This document shows, piece after piece, positions 55,551 through 64,000 of a stretch of DNA of 64,000 bases. Under the pieces are notes generated by a model that had not been told where the DNA came from, did no database searches, and was given only the letters and a program-made list of their open reading frames with translations. The stretch covers positions 2,356,001-2,420,000 of the forward strand of contig NZ_CP114264.1 in the NCBI RefSeq assembly GCF_027105055.1. Direction: 5' to 3'. The stretch's first letter is position 1; each line of letters begins with the position of its first letter. The position numbers and the translations under genes are program-made. This DNA comes from Acinetobacter sp. TR3 (GTDB taxonomy: Bacteria > Pseudomonadota > Gammaproteobacteria > Pseudomonadales > Moraxellaceae).

Positions 55551-56963
55551 CTAAATATCCCAAGACTTTTCAATTGATGTGATTTGACTATGAACGCTTT
55601 GGTATTCTGCTTGTTTTACTGTGCACCATAATTCCATAAATTCTTTACCTAAATATTCTGCAAGTATCTTGTTATTTTTAAATAATTTTAAAGCTTCCAT
55701 TTGCTCAATTGGCAATAAATAATGTTTAGATTTAAACGTAACTTGATGGATTTGTTTCGGTACTTCTAACTGGTGTGTTAAACCATAAAGTGTGCCAATC
55801 AAAATCATGGCAATGGTAAGATAAGGATTACAATCTGCTCCAGCCACACGGTATTCCAATCTTTGATTTTCTTGATCAGAGCAAGGTATTCGAATAGCCA
55901 CATTACGGTTATTCAGCCCCCAACTCGCCTCTAAGGGAACATAATGACCTTTTTTAAAGCGTCTAAAAGAGTTTAAATTGGGTGCTAAAATTGCCATCGA
56001 ACTTGGCATTAACCATAACAAACCACTGATGACTTTTAAAAGATCTTGAGATAACTCATCTTTCTGAGGACTAAAAATATTGTTTTGATCTTGATCAAGC
56101 AAACTCATATGAAAATGCATGCCACTGCCCGCTTTTAACAGATCTGGCTTGGCCAGAAAATTTGCGCGAAATCCGTGTTTATGTGCAATTTGTTTAATGG
56201 TTCGTTTTAATAACATAATCTGATCACATAACTTTAAAAGATCACATGTGTGTTGTAGATTAAGCTCATATTGCCCTGAAGATGCTTCAGAAATAATTCC
56301 TGTAATTATAATATTCTGTAGTTTAGCGATAGCTTCAATCTCATCTAAGATTTGTTGATGTGTATCAGAGAGATGAATATCGAAACATTGAGTTATTAAT
56401 TCTTGAACTTCTTGTTCCCCACTCAACGGCTGCAAATAAAATTCTATTTCTGCTGCAATACATGGGTGATAATTTTTTTCATGTAATTGTTGGAGTATTC
56501 TTTTTAAAATATTACGAGGTTCAATTAAACACTCTTGATGGCGATCATCCTTCATGGTTAATAACAATTGAGCATTAGTTTCAGGCTCTATGGCACAAGG
56601 TTGCAATGAACCTAGGATAGGCTGACACAAATGATCTGGTTCACCAATAAATTTACCTAATCCTGTTTCTTCTATCACATTTCCATTTAGACTCATCGCA
56701 TAAATAGAAATGGGTAAATAACATGCTTTCACCAATTGTGTTAAGCATTTGACATCAATTCTTTTACCTCGTAGATGTCCATTCAAATCATACAAATAAA
56801 TATCAATATGTTGTGTATTTGGATACTTTTCTAAATAATGATCTACTTCCTCTAAAAATAATCCCTTATCAAGCAGAATATTTTCAGATTTTTGCTCATT
56901 TGATTGATTAATTGTATTATTAAAATTTAATAGCTGATTCAACTCTACAAAGACAGCATTCAT
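55551..56963 (-). CDS. Glutamine synthetase family protein, gamma-glutamylpolyamine synthetase (PuuA-like)
   Basis: A 470-residue ATP-dependent ligase of the glutamine synthetase fold, probably joining glutamate to putrescine or another polyamine. The catalytic core shows AAEIEFYLQPL for the first metal ligands, GSGMHFHMSLLD, and WGLNNRNVAIRIP. Features match the PuuA branch rather than GlnA in lacking the adenylylation loop. The length equals E. coli PuuA (about 472). No puuB, puuC or puuD is adjacent; a PuuP-like importer is at the other end of the window. Confidence 0.85.
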   Translation of the reverse strand: MNAVFVELNQLLNFNNTINQSNEQKSENILLDKGLFLEEVDHYLEKYPNTQHIDIYLYDLNGHLRGKRIDVKCLTQLVKACYLPISIYAMSLNGNVIEETGLGKFIGEPDHLCQPILGSLQPCAIEPETNAQLLLTMKDDRHQECLIEPRNILKRILQQLHEKNYHPCIAAEIEFYLQPLSGEQEVQELITQCFDIHLSDTHQQILDEIEAIAKLQNIIITGIISEASSGQYELNLQHTCDLLKLCDQIMLLKRTIKQIAHKHGFRANFLAKPDLLKAGSGMHFHMSLLDQDQNNIFSPQKDELSQDLLKVISGLLWLMPSSMAILAPNLNSFRRFKKGHYVPLEASWGLNNRNVAIRIPCSDQENQRLEYRVAGADCNPYLTIAMILIGTLYGLTHQLEVPKQIHQVTFKSKHYLLPIEQMEALKLFKNNKILAEYLGKEFMELWCTVKQAEYQSVHSQITSIEKSWDI

Positions 56964-57095
56964 AAATTAAACCAAGTTCATATTGTTATGAATAGGATAA
57001 TTTATGCTTATAAATATGTAACGTTAAGATAATATAAACTTATCTAAGCTCAGTATAAATTTAACGTAAAATTCAAATAACCGTTTAGCATTTTG

Positions 57096-57659
57096 TTAAG
57101 CATCATAAGCACTGACCGATGTAATTTTACGAATTCTAACAGTCAAATCTTTCACGATATAATTGACAGATACAACCAACATCAAACCAATAATAAAAGA
57201 TCCAATGATATCAAATGGAAAATGAACCCCAACATAAATCCTTGATAAACCAACGACCATACCGACAAAAATACCAAATACACCAATCTTCTTAAAGCCT
57301 GCTAACCAATATGAAAAAGCAATGATCGCAATGGTTAAGGTATGCTGACTGGGAAATGATGAACTTGGACCATGCCCAATAAGTTGATGACCTAATCCTA
57401 TTTCAAACGGACGAGGATGATGGTACAGAATTTCAGCTAAGTCACTCAGGATCAAAGAAAGCAGTACAATTAAAAGTGTTTTAGCGAATAAATAGTTATA
57501 GATTTTCCATTGGTAAACCAATAAGAATAAAAGAAAACATATAAAAACTGTATTTAAGTCATGTGCTGTAAATATAGCAACTCTATCCACAATCGGATTC
57601 TGAGTCGCAAATGAGTTTATGCAATCAAACAAATAGATGTTTAAGCTTTCAAATATCAT
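57096..57659 (-). CDS. PAP2-family phosphatase, BcrC-like undecaprenyl-diphosphatase
   Basis: A 187-residue inner-membrane phosphatase with about five helices. The motifs are YHHPRPF, SSSFPSQHTLTIAI and SRIYVGVHFPFDI. It is similar to BcrC/YbjG, which recycle undecaprenyl diphosphate at the periplasmic face and can give bacitracin tolerance. It is the third PAP2 gene in the window. A monocistronic arrangement is likely. Confidence 0.88.
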   Translation of the reverse strand: MIFESLNIYLFDCINSFATQNPIVDRVAIFTAHDLNTVFICFLLFLLVYQWKIYNYLFAKTLLIVLLSLILSDLAEILYHHPRPFEIGLGHQLIGHGPSSSFPSQHTLTIAIIAFSYWLAGFKKIGVFGIFVGMVVGLSRIYVGVHFPFDIIGSFIIGLMLVVSVNYIVKDLTVRIRKITSVSAYDA

Positions 57660-57770
57660 TGCATATTTATCTTTTTAGATTCGCTCACCGCAATATATAA
57701 GCGAATCATGAAAGAATGATTAAATCTCTATCAAAATTAATTTTAAATAATGCCTAGCTCTTGCATTTCA

Positions 57771-58850
57771 CTAAGCAAACTTTTTACGATATTGATTAGG
57801 TGAAATTCCCGTCCAGTGACAATACGCTTTCCTAAAGTTTGAAGTATCTGAAAAACCAAGTCTTTCAGCAATTTCATCCATACTCAGTGTTGTCGCAGCT
57901 AGATATTCATCGGCAAGACGTGTTCTCGTGCTATCCAAAATCTCTTGGTAAGTCACGTTCAGATCGGCTAAACGGCGATATAAAGTTCTTTTAGATAAAT
58001 GTAATTGATCTGCCATCTGTTGAGCAGTTGGAAAATTCCCAACGCTATCCAAGAAAATAAGACGAATCGTTTTGATCAGTTCAGATTCTTCATCATTTTC
58101 ATTTCCCAACATCCGCTCACAAAAAGACTGGCACATATCCGCAGTAATCGGATTTGCATTTGGACAAGGCGCATCTAACCATGCTAAATCGAAATGCCAT
58201 TGCATCACCTCTGCATCGAATTCCACAACACAACCAAACACTTTTTGGTATTCATCTGCATATTCAGGGGCAGGATAAGGCAGTAATAACCTTTTAGCTT
58301 GAAATGGCGCTTCAAGTACGCACTGAATTAAGGTCTGCATTGAACTAAACCAGAACTCGCAAATTAATGGCAATAAATGTCCTAAAGCAATAATTTCCTT
58401 AGCTTCAAAAATTGCAGCATCATTTTGTATATAAAATGATTTTTGTAATACTGGACTGGCTAATTTGATATGACGAATGCCAAGTTCGACGGCTTGTTGA
58501 AAGTTACGAGAGGAGTACAGTGCATAACCATACACCCCGAAATCTGATAATTTTTGTTTTTGCCCTGCCCTAAGCCCGATCAATGGATCTTTAGACAAAG
58601 ATTGGATATTTTGAAATAGCTTCAACTTTTGATATTGAGATATTGTTGTGGTCGCACTTGTCAGCGCATCATGCGCAATACCCGTACCGTCCAACATCTG
58701 AGCGATGGAATATCCTTGTTTTTGCATTTCATCATACAAACTGCTTAAACCAAGTATAGGCGTGCCTTGACCGAATAGCGTATGATCATAACGAGCTTCA
58801 ATATAAATATTTTGCTCAATATTCTGTTTAGGCATTTTTACGTTATCCAT
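57771..58850 (-). CDS. AraC-family transcriptional regulator
   Basis: A 359-residue regulator with an N-terminal AraC ligand-binding-type domain (OruR/ArgR-like, LIGLRAGQKQKLSDFGVYGY) and a C-terminal double helix-turn-helix. The latter shows PTAQQMADQLHLSKRTLYRR and SMDEIAERLGFSDTSNFRKA, then HWTGISPNQYRKKF. ATG at 58850 is used; another in-frame ATG at 58835 and a GTG at 58871 are possible. It is divergent from the aldehyde dehydrogenase gene and probably controls it. Confidence 0.9.
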   Translation of the reverse strand: MDNVKMPKQNIEQNIYIEARYDHTLFGQGTPILGLSSLYDEMQKQGYSIAQMLDGTGIAHDALTSATTTISQYQKLKLFQNIQSLSKDPLIGLRAGQKQKLSDFGVYGYALYSSRNFQQAVELGIRHIKLASPVLQKSFYIQNDAAIFEAKEIIALGHLLPLICEFWFSSMQTLIQCVLEAPFQAKRLLLPYPAPEYADEYQKVFGCVVEFDAEVMQWHFDLAWLDAPCPNANPITADMCQSFCERMLGNENDEESELIKTIRLIFLDSVGNFPTAQQMADQLHLSKRTLYRRLADLNVTYQEILDSTRTRLADEYLAATTLSMDEIAERLGFSDTSNFRKAYCHWTGISPNQYRKKFA

Positions 58851-58963
58851 TGGGTCAGTAGATAATGGCACTAAATTACTTTTTGTTGTCTCAATTTAAC
58901 ATCGACTAAAAATTCAATCAATCATAAAGTCTATTTCTACCAATAAGCATGGAAGGAGCAACA

Positions 58964-60424
58964 ATGACACTTTCTCATTCGCAGGAATTTAGCGACTCGT
59001 CAACTAAACATATGCACTTGGTATTCGCCCAACAACGTGCTGCTTTTGATGCGAATCCTTATCCTGATCTCGATGCTCGACGTACAAAATTATTCAAACT
59101 TAAAAAACAAATTATTCGTTATCAAGACGTCATTGCAACTGCTATCAATAGCGATTTTAGTTCTCGATCGCTAGATGAATCAAAGCTATTGGATTTATTA
59201 GGCTCTGTTTTGGAAGCAGAACATGCCATTCGACATTTACGTAAATGGATGCGACCGAGTAAACGAAGTACTGAATTACTGTTTTTATCAAACCGTCTGG
59301 CTGTCCAATATCAACCGAAAGGTGTGGTCGGTGTGATTGTGCCGTGGAACTTCCCCGTTTATTTGGCGCTTGGTCCATTGGTTGCGGCAATCGCTGCGGG
59401 CAATCGAGTCATGATTAAACTGCCGGAAATTACGCCTGCCACTAATGCAGTACTGAGACGTATGCTGGCTGAAGTTTTTACTGAAGATGAAGTTTGTATT
59501 TTCGGGGAAGAAATTCTTAATCCTGCACAATTCACATCACTCCCTTTTAACCATATTGTGTTTACAGGTTCACCTGCAATTGGTCGAGTGGTGATGCGTG
59601 CAGCAGCAGAAAACCTAACACCTGTCACATTAGAATTAGGCGGTAAATCCCCTGCGCTTGTCAGTCGAAATTATCCCTTAGCCGATGCAGCTAAACGTAT
59701 ATTGCATGGTAAGGCAACCAACTGTGGGCAAATCTGCGTTGCACCTGACTATGCGCTTGTGCCGAAAGAGCAAGTGAATCAGTTTGCAGAAGAATGCAAA
59801 AAGAATTTTACGGCGATGTATGGCAGTAACATCTGCAATAATTCTAACTATACATCTATCGTCAATGATCGCCATTTCAAACGTTTATTAGAAATCCTAG
59901 ACGATGCCAAAGCCAAAGGCGCTCAAATTATTGCCTGTGCCGAATATGATCGTGACAAAGATGCGCGTCGTATGCCTGTACATATTGTACTGAATTGCAC
60001 ACCCGATATGCGCATTCTCAAAGAAGAGCTGTTTGGCCCAGTATTGCCTGTAGTTGCTTACGATAGCCTTGATGACGCGATCGCCTATATCAAAGCAGGT
60101 GAACGACCTTTAGCACTCTATTGTTTCACCCATGATTCAACTGAACGTGACTACATTTTAAAACAAACTCATTCAGGTGGTGTCACGATTAATGATTGGG
60201 GTTGGCATGTGGTCAACCATGATGCACCATTTGGTGGTATTGGTAACTCTGGTATGGGAACTTATCACGGTGAGGAAGGCTTCCGTGAGCTATCACATGC
60301 GAAAACAGTTTTTGCTCGTCATCGCTTCTTCCCAACGCAATTATTCTATCCACCTTATGGCACTTGGGTGCAAAAACTTGCTTTAAGTTTCTTCTTGAAA
60401 AAAGGCGACCCAAACTTAAAATAA
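58964..60424 (+). CDS. Coniferyl aldehyde dehydrogenase-type NAD(P)-dependent aldehyde dehydrogenase
   Basis: A 486-residue ALDH. The Rossmann and active-site segments are VPWNFPVYLALGPLVAAIAA, FTGSPAIGRVVMRAA, LELGGKSPALVSRN (catalytic Glu) and NCGQICVAPDYALVP (catalytic Cys). The C-terminal hydrophobic tail suggests membrane association. It resembles CalB-type enzymes that oxidise coniferyl and similar aromatic or long-chain aldehydes to acids. ATG at 58964 follows AAGGAG; the upstream ATG at 58949 overlaps that site. The divergent AraC gene is the likely regulator. Confidence 0.9.
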   Translation: MTLSHSQEFSDSSTKHMHLVFAQQRAAFDANPYPDLDARRTKLFKLKKQIIRYQDVIATAINSDFSSRSLDESKLLDLLGSVLEAEHAIRHLRKWMRPSKRSTELLFLSNRLAVQYQPKGVVGVIVPWNFPVYLALGPLVAAIAAGNRVMIKLPEITPATNAVLRRMLAEVFTEDEVCIFGEEILNPAQFTSLPFNHIVFTGSPAIGRVVMRAAAENLTPVTLELGGKSPALVSRNYPLADAAKRILHGKATNCGQICVAPDYALVPKEQVNQFAEECKKNFTAMYGSNICNNSNYTSIVNDRHFKRLLEILDDAKAKGAQIIACAEYDRDKDARRMPVHIVLNCTPDMRILKEELFGPVLPVVAYDSLDDAIAYIKAGERPLALYCFTHDSTERDYILKQTHSGGVTINDWGWHVVNHDAPFGGIGNSGMGTYHGEEGFRELSHAKTVFARHRFFPTQLFYPPYGTWVQKLALSFFLKKGDPNLK

Positions 60425-60438
60425 ACGGTTTATTCGTC

Positions 60439-60469
60439 AAAAAAGAGAGTTTTGCAAACTCTCTTTTTT
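60439..60469. terminator. Bidirectional terminator between the aldehyde dehydrogenase and kdpE genes
   Basis: A 14-bp stem AAAAAAGAGAGTTT / AAACTCTCTTTTTT with a 3-nt loop and T tracts on both strands. Confidence 0.92.
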
Positions 60470-60478
60470 ATTTTCAAT

Positions 60479-61183
60479 TTAGGATTGTCCTTGGAAACGT
60501 AACCCCACGCCTGCAATGGTAAAAATATATTTTGGAGTAACCGCAGAATCTCCAATTTTGCTGCGGAGTTTTTTCACCAAGATTCGAAGATAATGGGTAT
60601 CTTCTTCATGGCTAATACCCCATAACTCGGCCATAATTTGTTTTTGCGTAATAATCTTACCTTCATGACGAATCAATAGTGCTAACAGTTGAAATTCTTT
60701 TTTTGTGAGAACAATTTCTTCATTCGCGAATCTCACCACATGTTTAGCAACGTCCACAGATAATTGACCATCATCAAATACAATGTTCTGTTCAGACTGT
60801 TGTGGTTTATTGCGAAACATTACCCGAATACGGGCACATAATTCCTGAATGCTAAACGGTTTAGTGACATAGTCGTTTGCACCTGCATCGAGCAATTTAA
60901 TTTTTTGATTTTCATCAGGACGGGCAGATAACACGATCACAGGAATATCTGACCATTGCCTCATCTCGGTCAATACTTCCTGTCCTTCCATATCTGGCAA
61001 ACCCAAATCTAAAATCAGCAAATCCGCACCTCGTGTTGCCAAAATTTCTAAGCCTTTCATGCCATTTTCAGCAACATGCACCTGATAACCTTGCGCACGT
61101 AAAGCAATGTCTAAAAATTTTCGAATTTGAGGTTCATCATCAATAATTAAAATTGAAGCATTCGGATGGGTTGTTTGCGGCAT
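60479..61183 (-). CDS. kdpE: Response regulator KdpE
   Basis: An OmpR-type activator of the kdpFABC potassium-uptake operon, 234 residues. The receiver domain has IIDDEPQIRKFLDIAL, the phosphoacceptor Asp in LLILDLGLPDMEG, and the Lys in NDYVTKPFSIQEL. The C-terminal winged helix ends IFTIAGVGLRFQ. It is 11 bases after kdpD. Together they form a two-component system responding to potassium limitation and osmotic stress. Confidence 0.96.
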   Translation of the reverse strand: MPQTTHPNASILIIDDEPQIRKFLDIALRAQGYQVHVAENGMKGLEILATRGADLLILDLGLPDMEGQEVLTEMRQWSDIPVIVLSARPDENQKIKLLDAGANDYVTKPFSIQELCARIRVMFRNKPQQSEQNIVFDDGQLSVDVAKHVVRFANEEIVLTKKEFQLLALLIRHEGKIITQKQIMAELWGISHEEDTHYLRILVKKLRSKIGDSAVTPKYIFTIAGVGLRFQGQS

Positions 61184-61194
61184 AAATAATAATT

Positions 61195-63843
61195 TTAATC
61201 CTGATGTAACGGTAATCGTATGCGAATTAAGGTGCCTTGACCATCTGTTCCAGCAAAAGCTTCAATACTGCCCATATGTGCGCCAATAATGGCTTTGACA
61301 ATCGCCAACCCTAAACCTGTTCCTGTTTTACCGCGATCGCCACGCTGCATGGTATAGAACATATCAAAAATTTGTTCACGTTCATCTTCAGGAATGCCGA
61401 TCCCCTGATCGATAATGTCAATTTGCAGAAATTGTTGCTCTTGCTGAATTTTTATTTCAATCGGAACATTCTCTGGTGAGAACTTGGCTGCATTTTCCAA
61501 GACATTAAAAATGGCTTGTTCAATTAAAGCAGGATGCACATACAATTGCGGAAGTTCTTCCGCCAAAGCAACCTCGATTTTTACATCAGGCTGATAGCGT
61601 TTAAGCCGTTGCGTTGCCGAGCCAATCAGTTCATCCACACCGATCCAAGCACGACTTAAAGTCAAACCCTGATGACCTAATCGAGTCATATCCAACAGGT
61701 TTTGAATATAACGATCCAGTCGTTCCCCTTCAATGTGAATAGTGTCTAATAATTCATACCGATCGCTTTCAGGCATCTGTTCACCATAATATTTGAGCGT
61801 ATCTGCTGAACCAATCATGGCTGCTAAGGGTGAACGTAAATCATGCGAGACCGAAGAAAGCAAAGCTGAACGTAGCTTTTCCGTTTCAGCCACTACTCTA
61901 GAATTTTCTAACTGTAACGAGAGTTGCACCCGAGCAACAGTTTGCGCAATATCTTCAATCATCAACTCAGTTAAACGTTGCAATTCAAAACTGATGGTTT
62001 GAGCATTTTGATGAAAGCGAATTGCAATCACGCCATATTCTTTCACCAAATTTAACGGAATAAACCACCAATCAGAATTGGTCAACGTATTGGTAAAACG
62101 TCCACAGGGTTTCGCATTCTTCTGCGTCCAATCTGCGGCAATTTGATCTTTTTCATTTAAGACAGATGGATCACCTAAAGACTGATTTTCAACTTTTAAC
62201 CAGACCGTGGCATTTAATGAGGTTTCTAAATGTTGTTTAGCTAGGCTTAACACCTGTTCAATATCTACACAGGTCGATAGCTTGCGCTCTAATTCCTGTA
62301 ACTGTAACGACACTGAATTTGCAGCACGTAGGCTAAGCACCTGAGCGCGTAATTGGTTGGCTAAACGCCCGACCAATAAAGCTGAGACAATGAACGTGAT
62401 AATGGTAATCACCCCACGTTCAGCACTAATCATAAAGGTAAAGCGAGGCTCGATAAAAAAGTAGTTATAGAGTAAAAAACAGACGAATACGCTGATAATT
62501 GTAATCAACATGCGGGCACGTATCGCAACCAATAATACAGTCACAATAAAAATCAAAGCTAAATCACTATACCCAATAAAATGATCACTGATTGCTGCCA
62601 CAATCAATCCTAGCAATACAATGATAATACTTTCAAACACTTCACGTTGATTAAATGCTAAACCTTGTTCCAACCAAGATGAATGCGCCACATCTTTCTG
62701 CAAATGCTTTTCATTATTTTTGGCTTTTAAAGGCTGAACAAAGGTGATTTCAAAGGGATGCTGTTTCTCTAACAGTTGATCGGCAATATGATCTGAAAAT
62801 AGGCGCTGCCATAACGATTTTTGAGGGCTTTTACCAAGTAAAATATTCGATGCACCATAATCATAAGCCGCTTGTAAAATAGTCGATGCAATATGATTAC
62901 TATAGAGTAAATAAGTGTCTGCACCGAGCTTACGCGCTAGATTAAAGGCTTTAGTCACTGCAAAAGCTTGGGTCGTTTCAACCTTACTTTTTTGAATCGA
63001 AATGACGCTCCACGTTGCATTGCGCCTTTCCGCAATCCGATGGGCACGGCGTACCAAATCTTCAGAGAATTCAGAACCATCTATCGCCAACATCACATGA
63101 TTTTGAATCGGAATAATCTGCCCTTGCGCAACAAATTTTTCTCGATAATCAATATCGACCTGCCCTGCAACAGTTTGAATTGCCAGATCACGTAAAGCTG
63201 TCAAATTCGCAGCTTTAAAAAAACCTTGTAATGCATGGGGTGCAACATCGGCGAAATAAATCTTGCCATGATTCATCCGTTCTAATAGTTCGGGAACAGG
63301 TAAATCAACCAGTCGAATATCTTTCAAACGTTTAAGTAGTGCATCGGGGACAGTTTCAGTGACCCGAATCCCCGTAATTTGAAAAACCACATCATTCAGA
63401 CTTTCCAAATGCTGAATATTTAAGGTGCTATAGACATCAATACCTGCATCCAACAACTCATTGACATCTTGCCAACGATATTCATGCCGACTATTGGGTA
63501 CATTACGATGGGCCAATTCATCAACAAGCACAATTTGAGGCTTTAATTTAAGAATTTGGTCGAGATCCATCTCATCCAACATTCGCCCCTGATATTCCAC
63601 AGACTTTCTTGGAATAACATTCAGCCCTTGAATCAAAGCTTCGGTGTCAGATCGACCGTGGGTTTCTACGACCCCGACCACCACATGCTGCCCTTGCTGC
63701 ATCAGTTCATGCGCTCGGGTCAGCATGGCATAGGTTTTCCCCACCCCAGGTGCTGCACCCAAGAAAATGGTCAAACGTCCAGATTGTTCACGTTGACTAT
63801 GTGCCAACCATGCATCTGCTTTGTTATTACGGTCGATCTGCAT
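61195..63843 (-). CDS. kdpD: Sensor histidine kinase KdpD
   Basis: An 882-residue inner-membrane potassium sensor. The N-terminal KdpD domain has the Walker A GAAPGVGKT near residue 29. A universal-stress-protein-like domain follows (about 240-370, starting VMLAIDGSEFSEDLVRRAHR). Four helices (DUF4118, about 400-500), a GAF-like region, and the kinase follow. The phosphoacceptor is in LLSSVSHDLRSPLAAM and the ATP boxes in NVLENAAKFSPENV and GTGLGLAIVKAIIG. It is just downstream of kdpC and upstream of kdpE. Confidence 0.97.
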   Translation of the reverse strand: MQIDRNNKADAWLAHSQREQSGRLTIFLGAAPGVGKTYAMLTRAHELMQQGQHVVVGVVETHGRSDTEALIQGLNVIPRKSVEYQGRMLDEMDLDQILKLKPQIVLVDELAHRNVPNSRHEYRWQDVNELLDAGIDVYSTLNIQHLESLNDVVFQITGIRVTETVPDALLKRLKDIRLVDLPVPELLERMNHGKIYFADVAPHALQGFFKAANLTALRDLAIQTVAGQVDIDYREKFVAQGQIIPIQNHVMLAIDGSEFSEDLVRRAHRIAERRNATWSVISIQKSKVETTQAFAVTKAFNLARKLGADTYLLYSNHIASTILQAAYDYGASNILLGKSPQKSLWQRLFSDHIADQLLEKQHPFEITFVQPLKAKNNEKHLQKDVAHSSWLEQGLAFNQREVFESIIIVLLGLIVAAISDHFIGYSDLALIFIVTVLLVAIRARMLITIISVFVCFLLYNYFFIEPRFTFMISAERGVITIITFIVSALLVGRLANQLRAQVLSLRAANSVSLQLQELERKLSTCVDIEQVLSLAKQHLETSLNATVWLKVENQSLGDPSVLNEKDQIAADWTQKNAKPCGRFTNTLTNSDWWFIPLNLVKEYGVIAIRFHQNAQTISFELQRLTELMIEDIAQTVARVQLSLQLENSRVVAETEKLRSALLSSVSHDLRSPLAAMIGSADTLKYYGEQMPESDRYELLDTIHIEGERLDRYIQNLLDMTRLGHQGLTLSRAWIGVDELIGSATQRLKRYQPDVKIEVALAEELPQLYVHPALIEQAIFNVLENAAKFSPENVPIEIKIQQEQQFLQIDIIDQGIGIPEDEREQIFDMFYTMQRGDRGKTGTGLGLAIVKAIIGAHMGSIEAFAGTDGQGTLIRIRLPLHQD

Positions 63844-63855
63844 AATTACGCTCTA

Positions 63856-64000
63856 TCAACGTATGGTCGATGACAATTGATCTAAGGCTAAATTTAGCTG
63901 TAGCACATTGACCCGCGCTTGCCCATAGACGCCGAATTGTGCAGGCTGAATTTGTTGTTGTACCAAATCACGCACTCGCTGCTCAGATAAATGACGTTGC
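63856..64000 (-). CDS. kdpC: Potassium-transporting ATPase subunit C KdpC, 5'-truncated by the window edge
   Basis: The last 47 residues of KdpC, an accessory subunit of the KdpFABC P-type potassium pump. The segment LSEQRVRDLVQQQIQPAQ and GQARVNVLQLNLALDQL matches the family C-terminus. The start lies outside the window. It overlaps no other gene and precedes kdpD by 12 bases. Confidence 0.93.
   Translation of the reverse strand, partial: QRHLSEQRVRDLVQQQIQPAQFGVYGQARVNVLQLNLALDQLSSTIR

Overview
The window is a chromosomal segment of an Acinetobacter species, or a very close moraxellal relative. The evidence is a low-GC gammaproteobacterial gene set that includes a complete pgpB-like/adeI-adeJ-adeK efflux operon, a pmrC-pmrA-pmrB colistin-response operon, a Gram-negative general porin, and kdpC-kdpD-kdpE at the right edge. 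Both edges cut genes: rpoD loses its 5' end on the left and kdpC loses its 5' end on the right. Most of the segment is ordinary core genome. I did not find an intact prophage, an insertion sequence or a CRISPR array.

Layout. 0-5 kb: rpoD, a YbeD-family regulator, a small membrane protein, lipB, an SCP2-like protein and an iron-containing alcohol dehydrogenase. 5-14.2 kb: a PuuP-like putrescine importer behind a good sigma-54-type promoter, a divergent flavodoxin/HxlR pair, a VOC gene split by an amber codon, then trmL, cysG, serS, a DUF3298 lipoprotein, lolA and a pirin. 14.2-18.3 kb: rpmA-rplU, ispB and a membrane protein of the so-called site-specific recombinase family. 18.4-25 kb: a PAP2 phosphatase followed by adeI-adeJ-adeK, with a near-perfect palindrome overlapping the promoter. 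25-30 kb: two YbjQ proteins, a 22-residue-repeat (DUF4116-like) protein, a Dph6-like ATPase, an SDR, and a pair of tandem paralogues of which one is decayed. 30-33.1 kb: valS.

33.2-35.2 kb is the main accessory locus: a SLATT-type membrane effector followed by, and overlapping, a CD-NTase with a C-terminal AGS-C-like sensor domain. This is the architecture of a minimal type I CBASS anti-phage system. The effector reading frame is interrupted by a one-base frameshift, so the locus is probably inactive as written, unless the frameshift is a sequencing error or is bypassed.

35.2-43.2 kb: a coiled-coil protein with a J-domain-like HPD segment, an ammonium transporter, a PAP2 phosphatase and a kinase-like protein convergent with pmrCAB. 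43.5-51.2 kb: a porin, an AmpG-like MFS transporter, a PlsC acyltransferase, a patatin lipoprotein, an NfeD/SPFH pair, a frameshifted small membrane gene, YjbR and ispA. 51.3-60.4 kb: prpF, an AroP-type permease, tRNA-Arg(CCT), a PF10118 hydrolase, a PuuA-like gamma-glutamylpolyamine synthetase, a BcrC-like phosphatase and an AraC regulator divergent from a coniferyl-aldehyde-type dehydrogenase. 60.4-64 kb: kdpE, kdpD and the end of kdpC.

Themes: nitrogen and polyamine uptake with sigma-54-like promoters at three transport genes; envelope lipid recycling and modification (three PAP2 proteins, PmrC, two prenyl synthases); and efflux. All functional calls are by eye from motifs and family memory; no database search was run.
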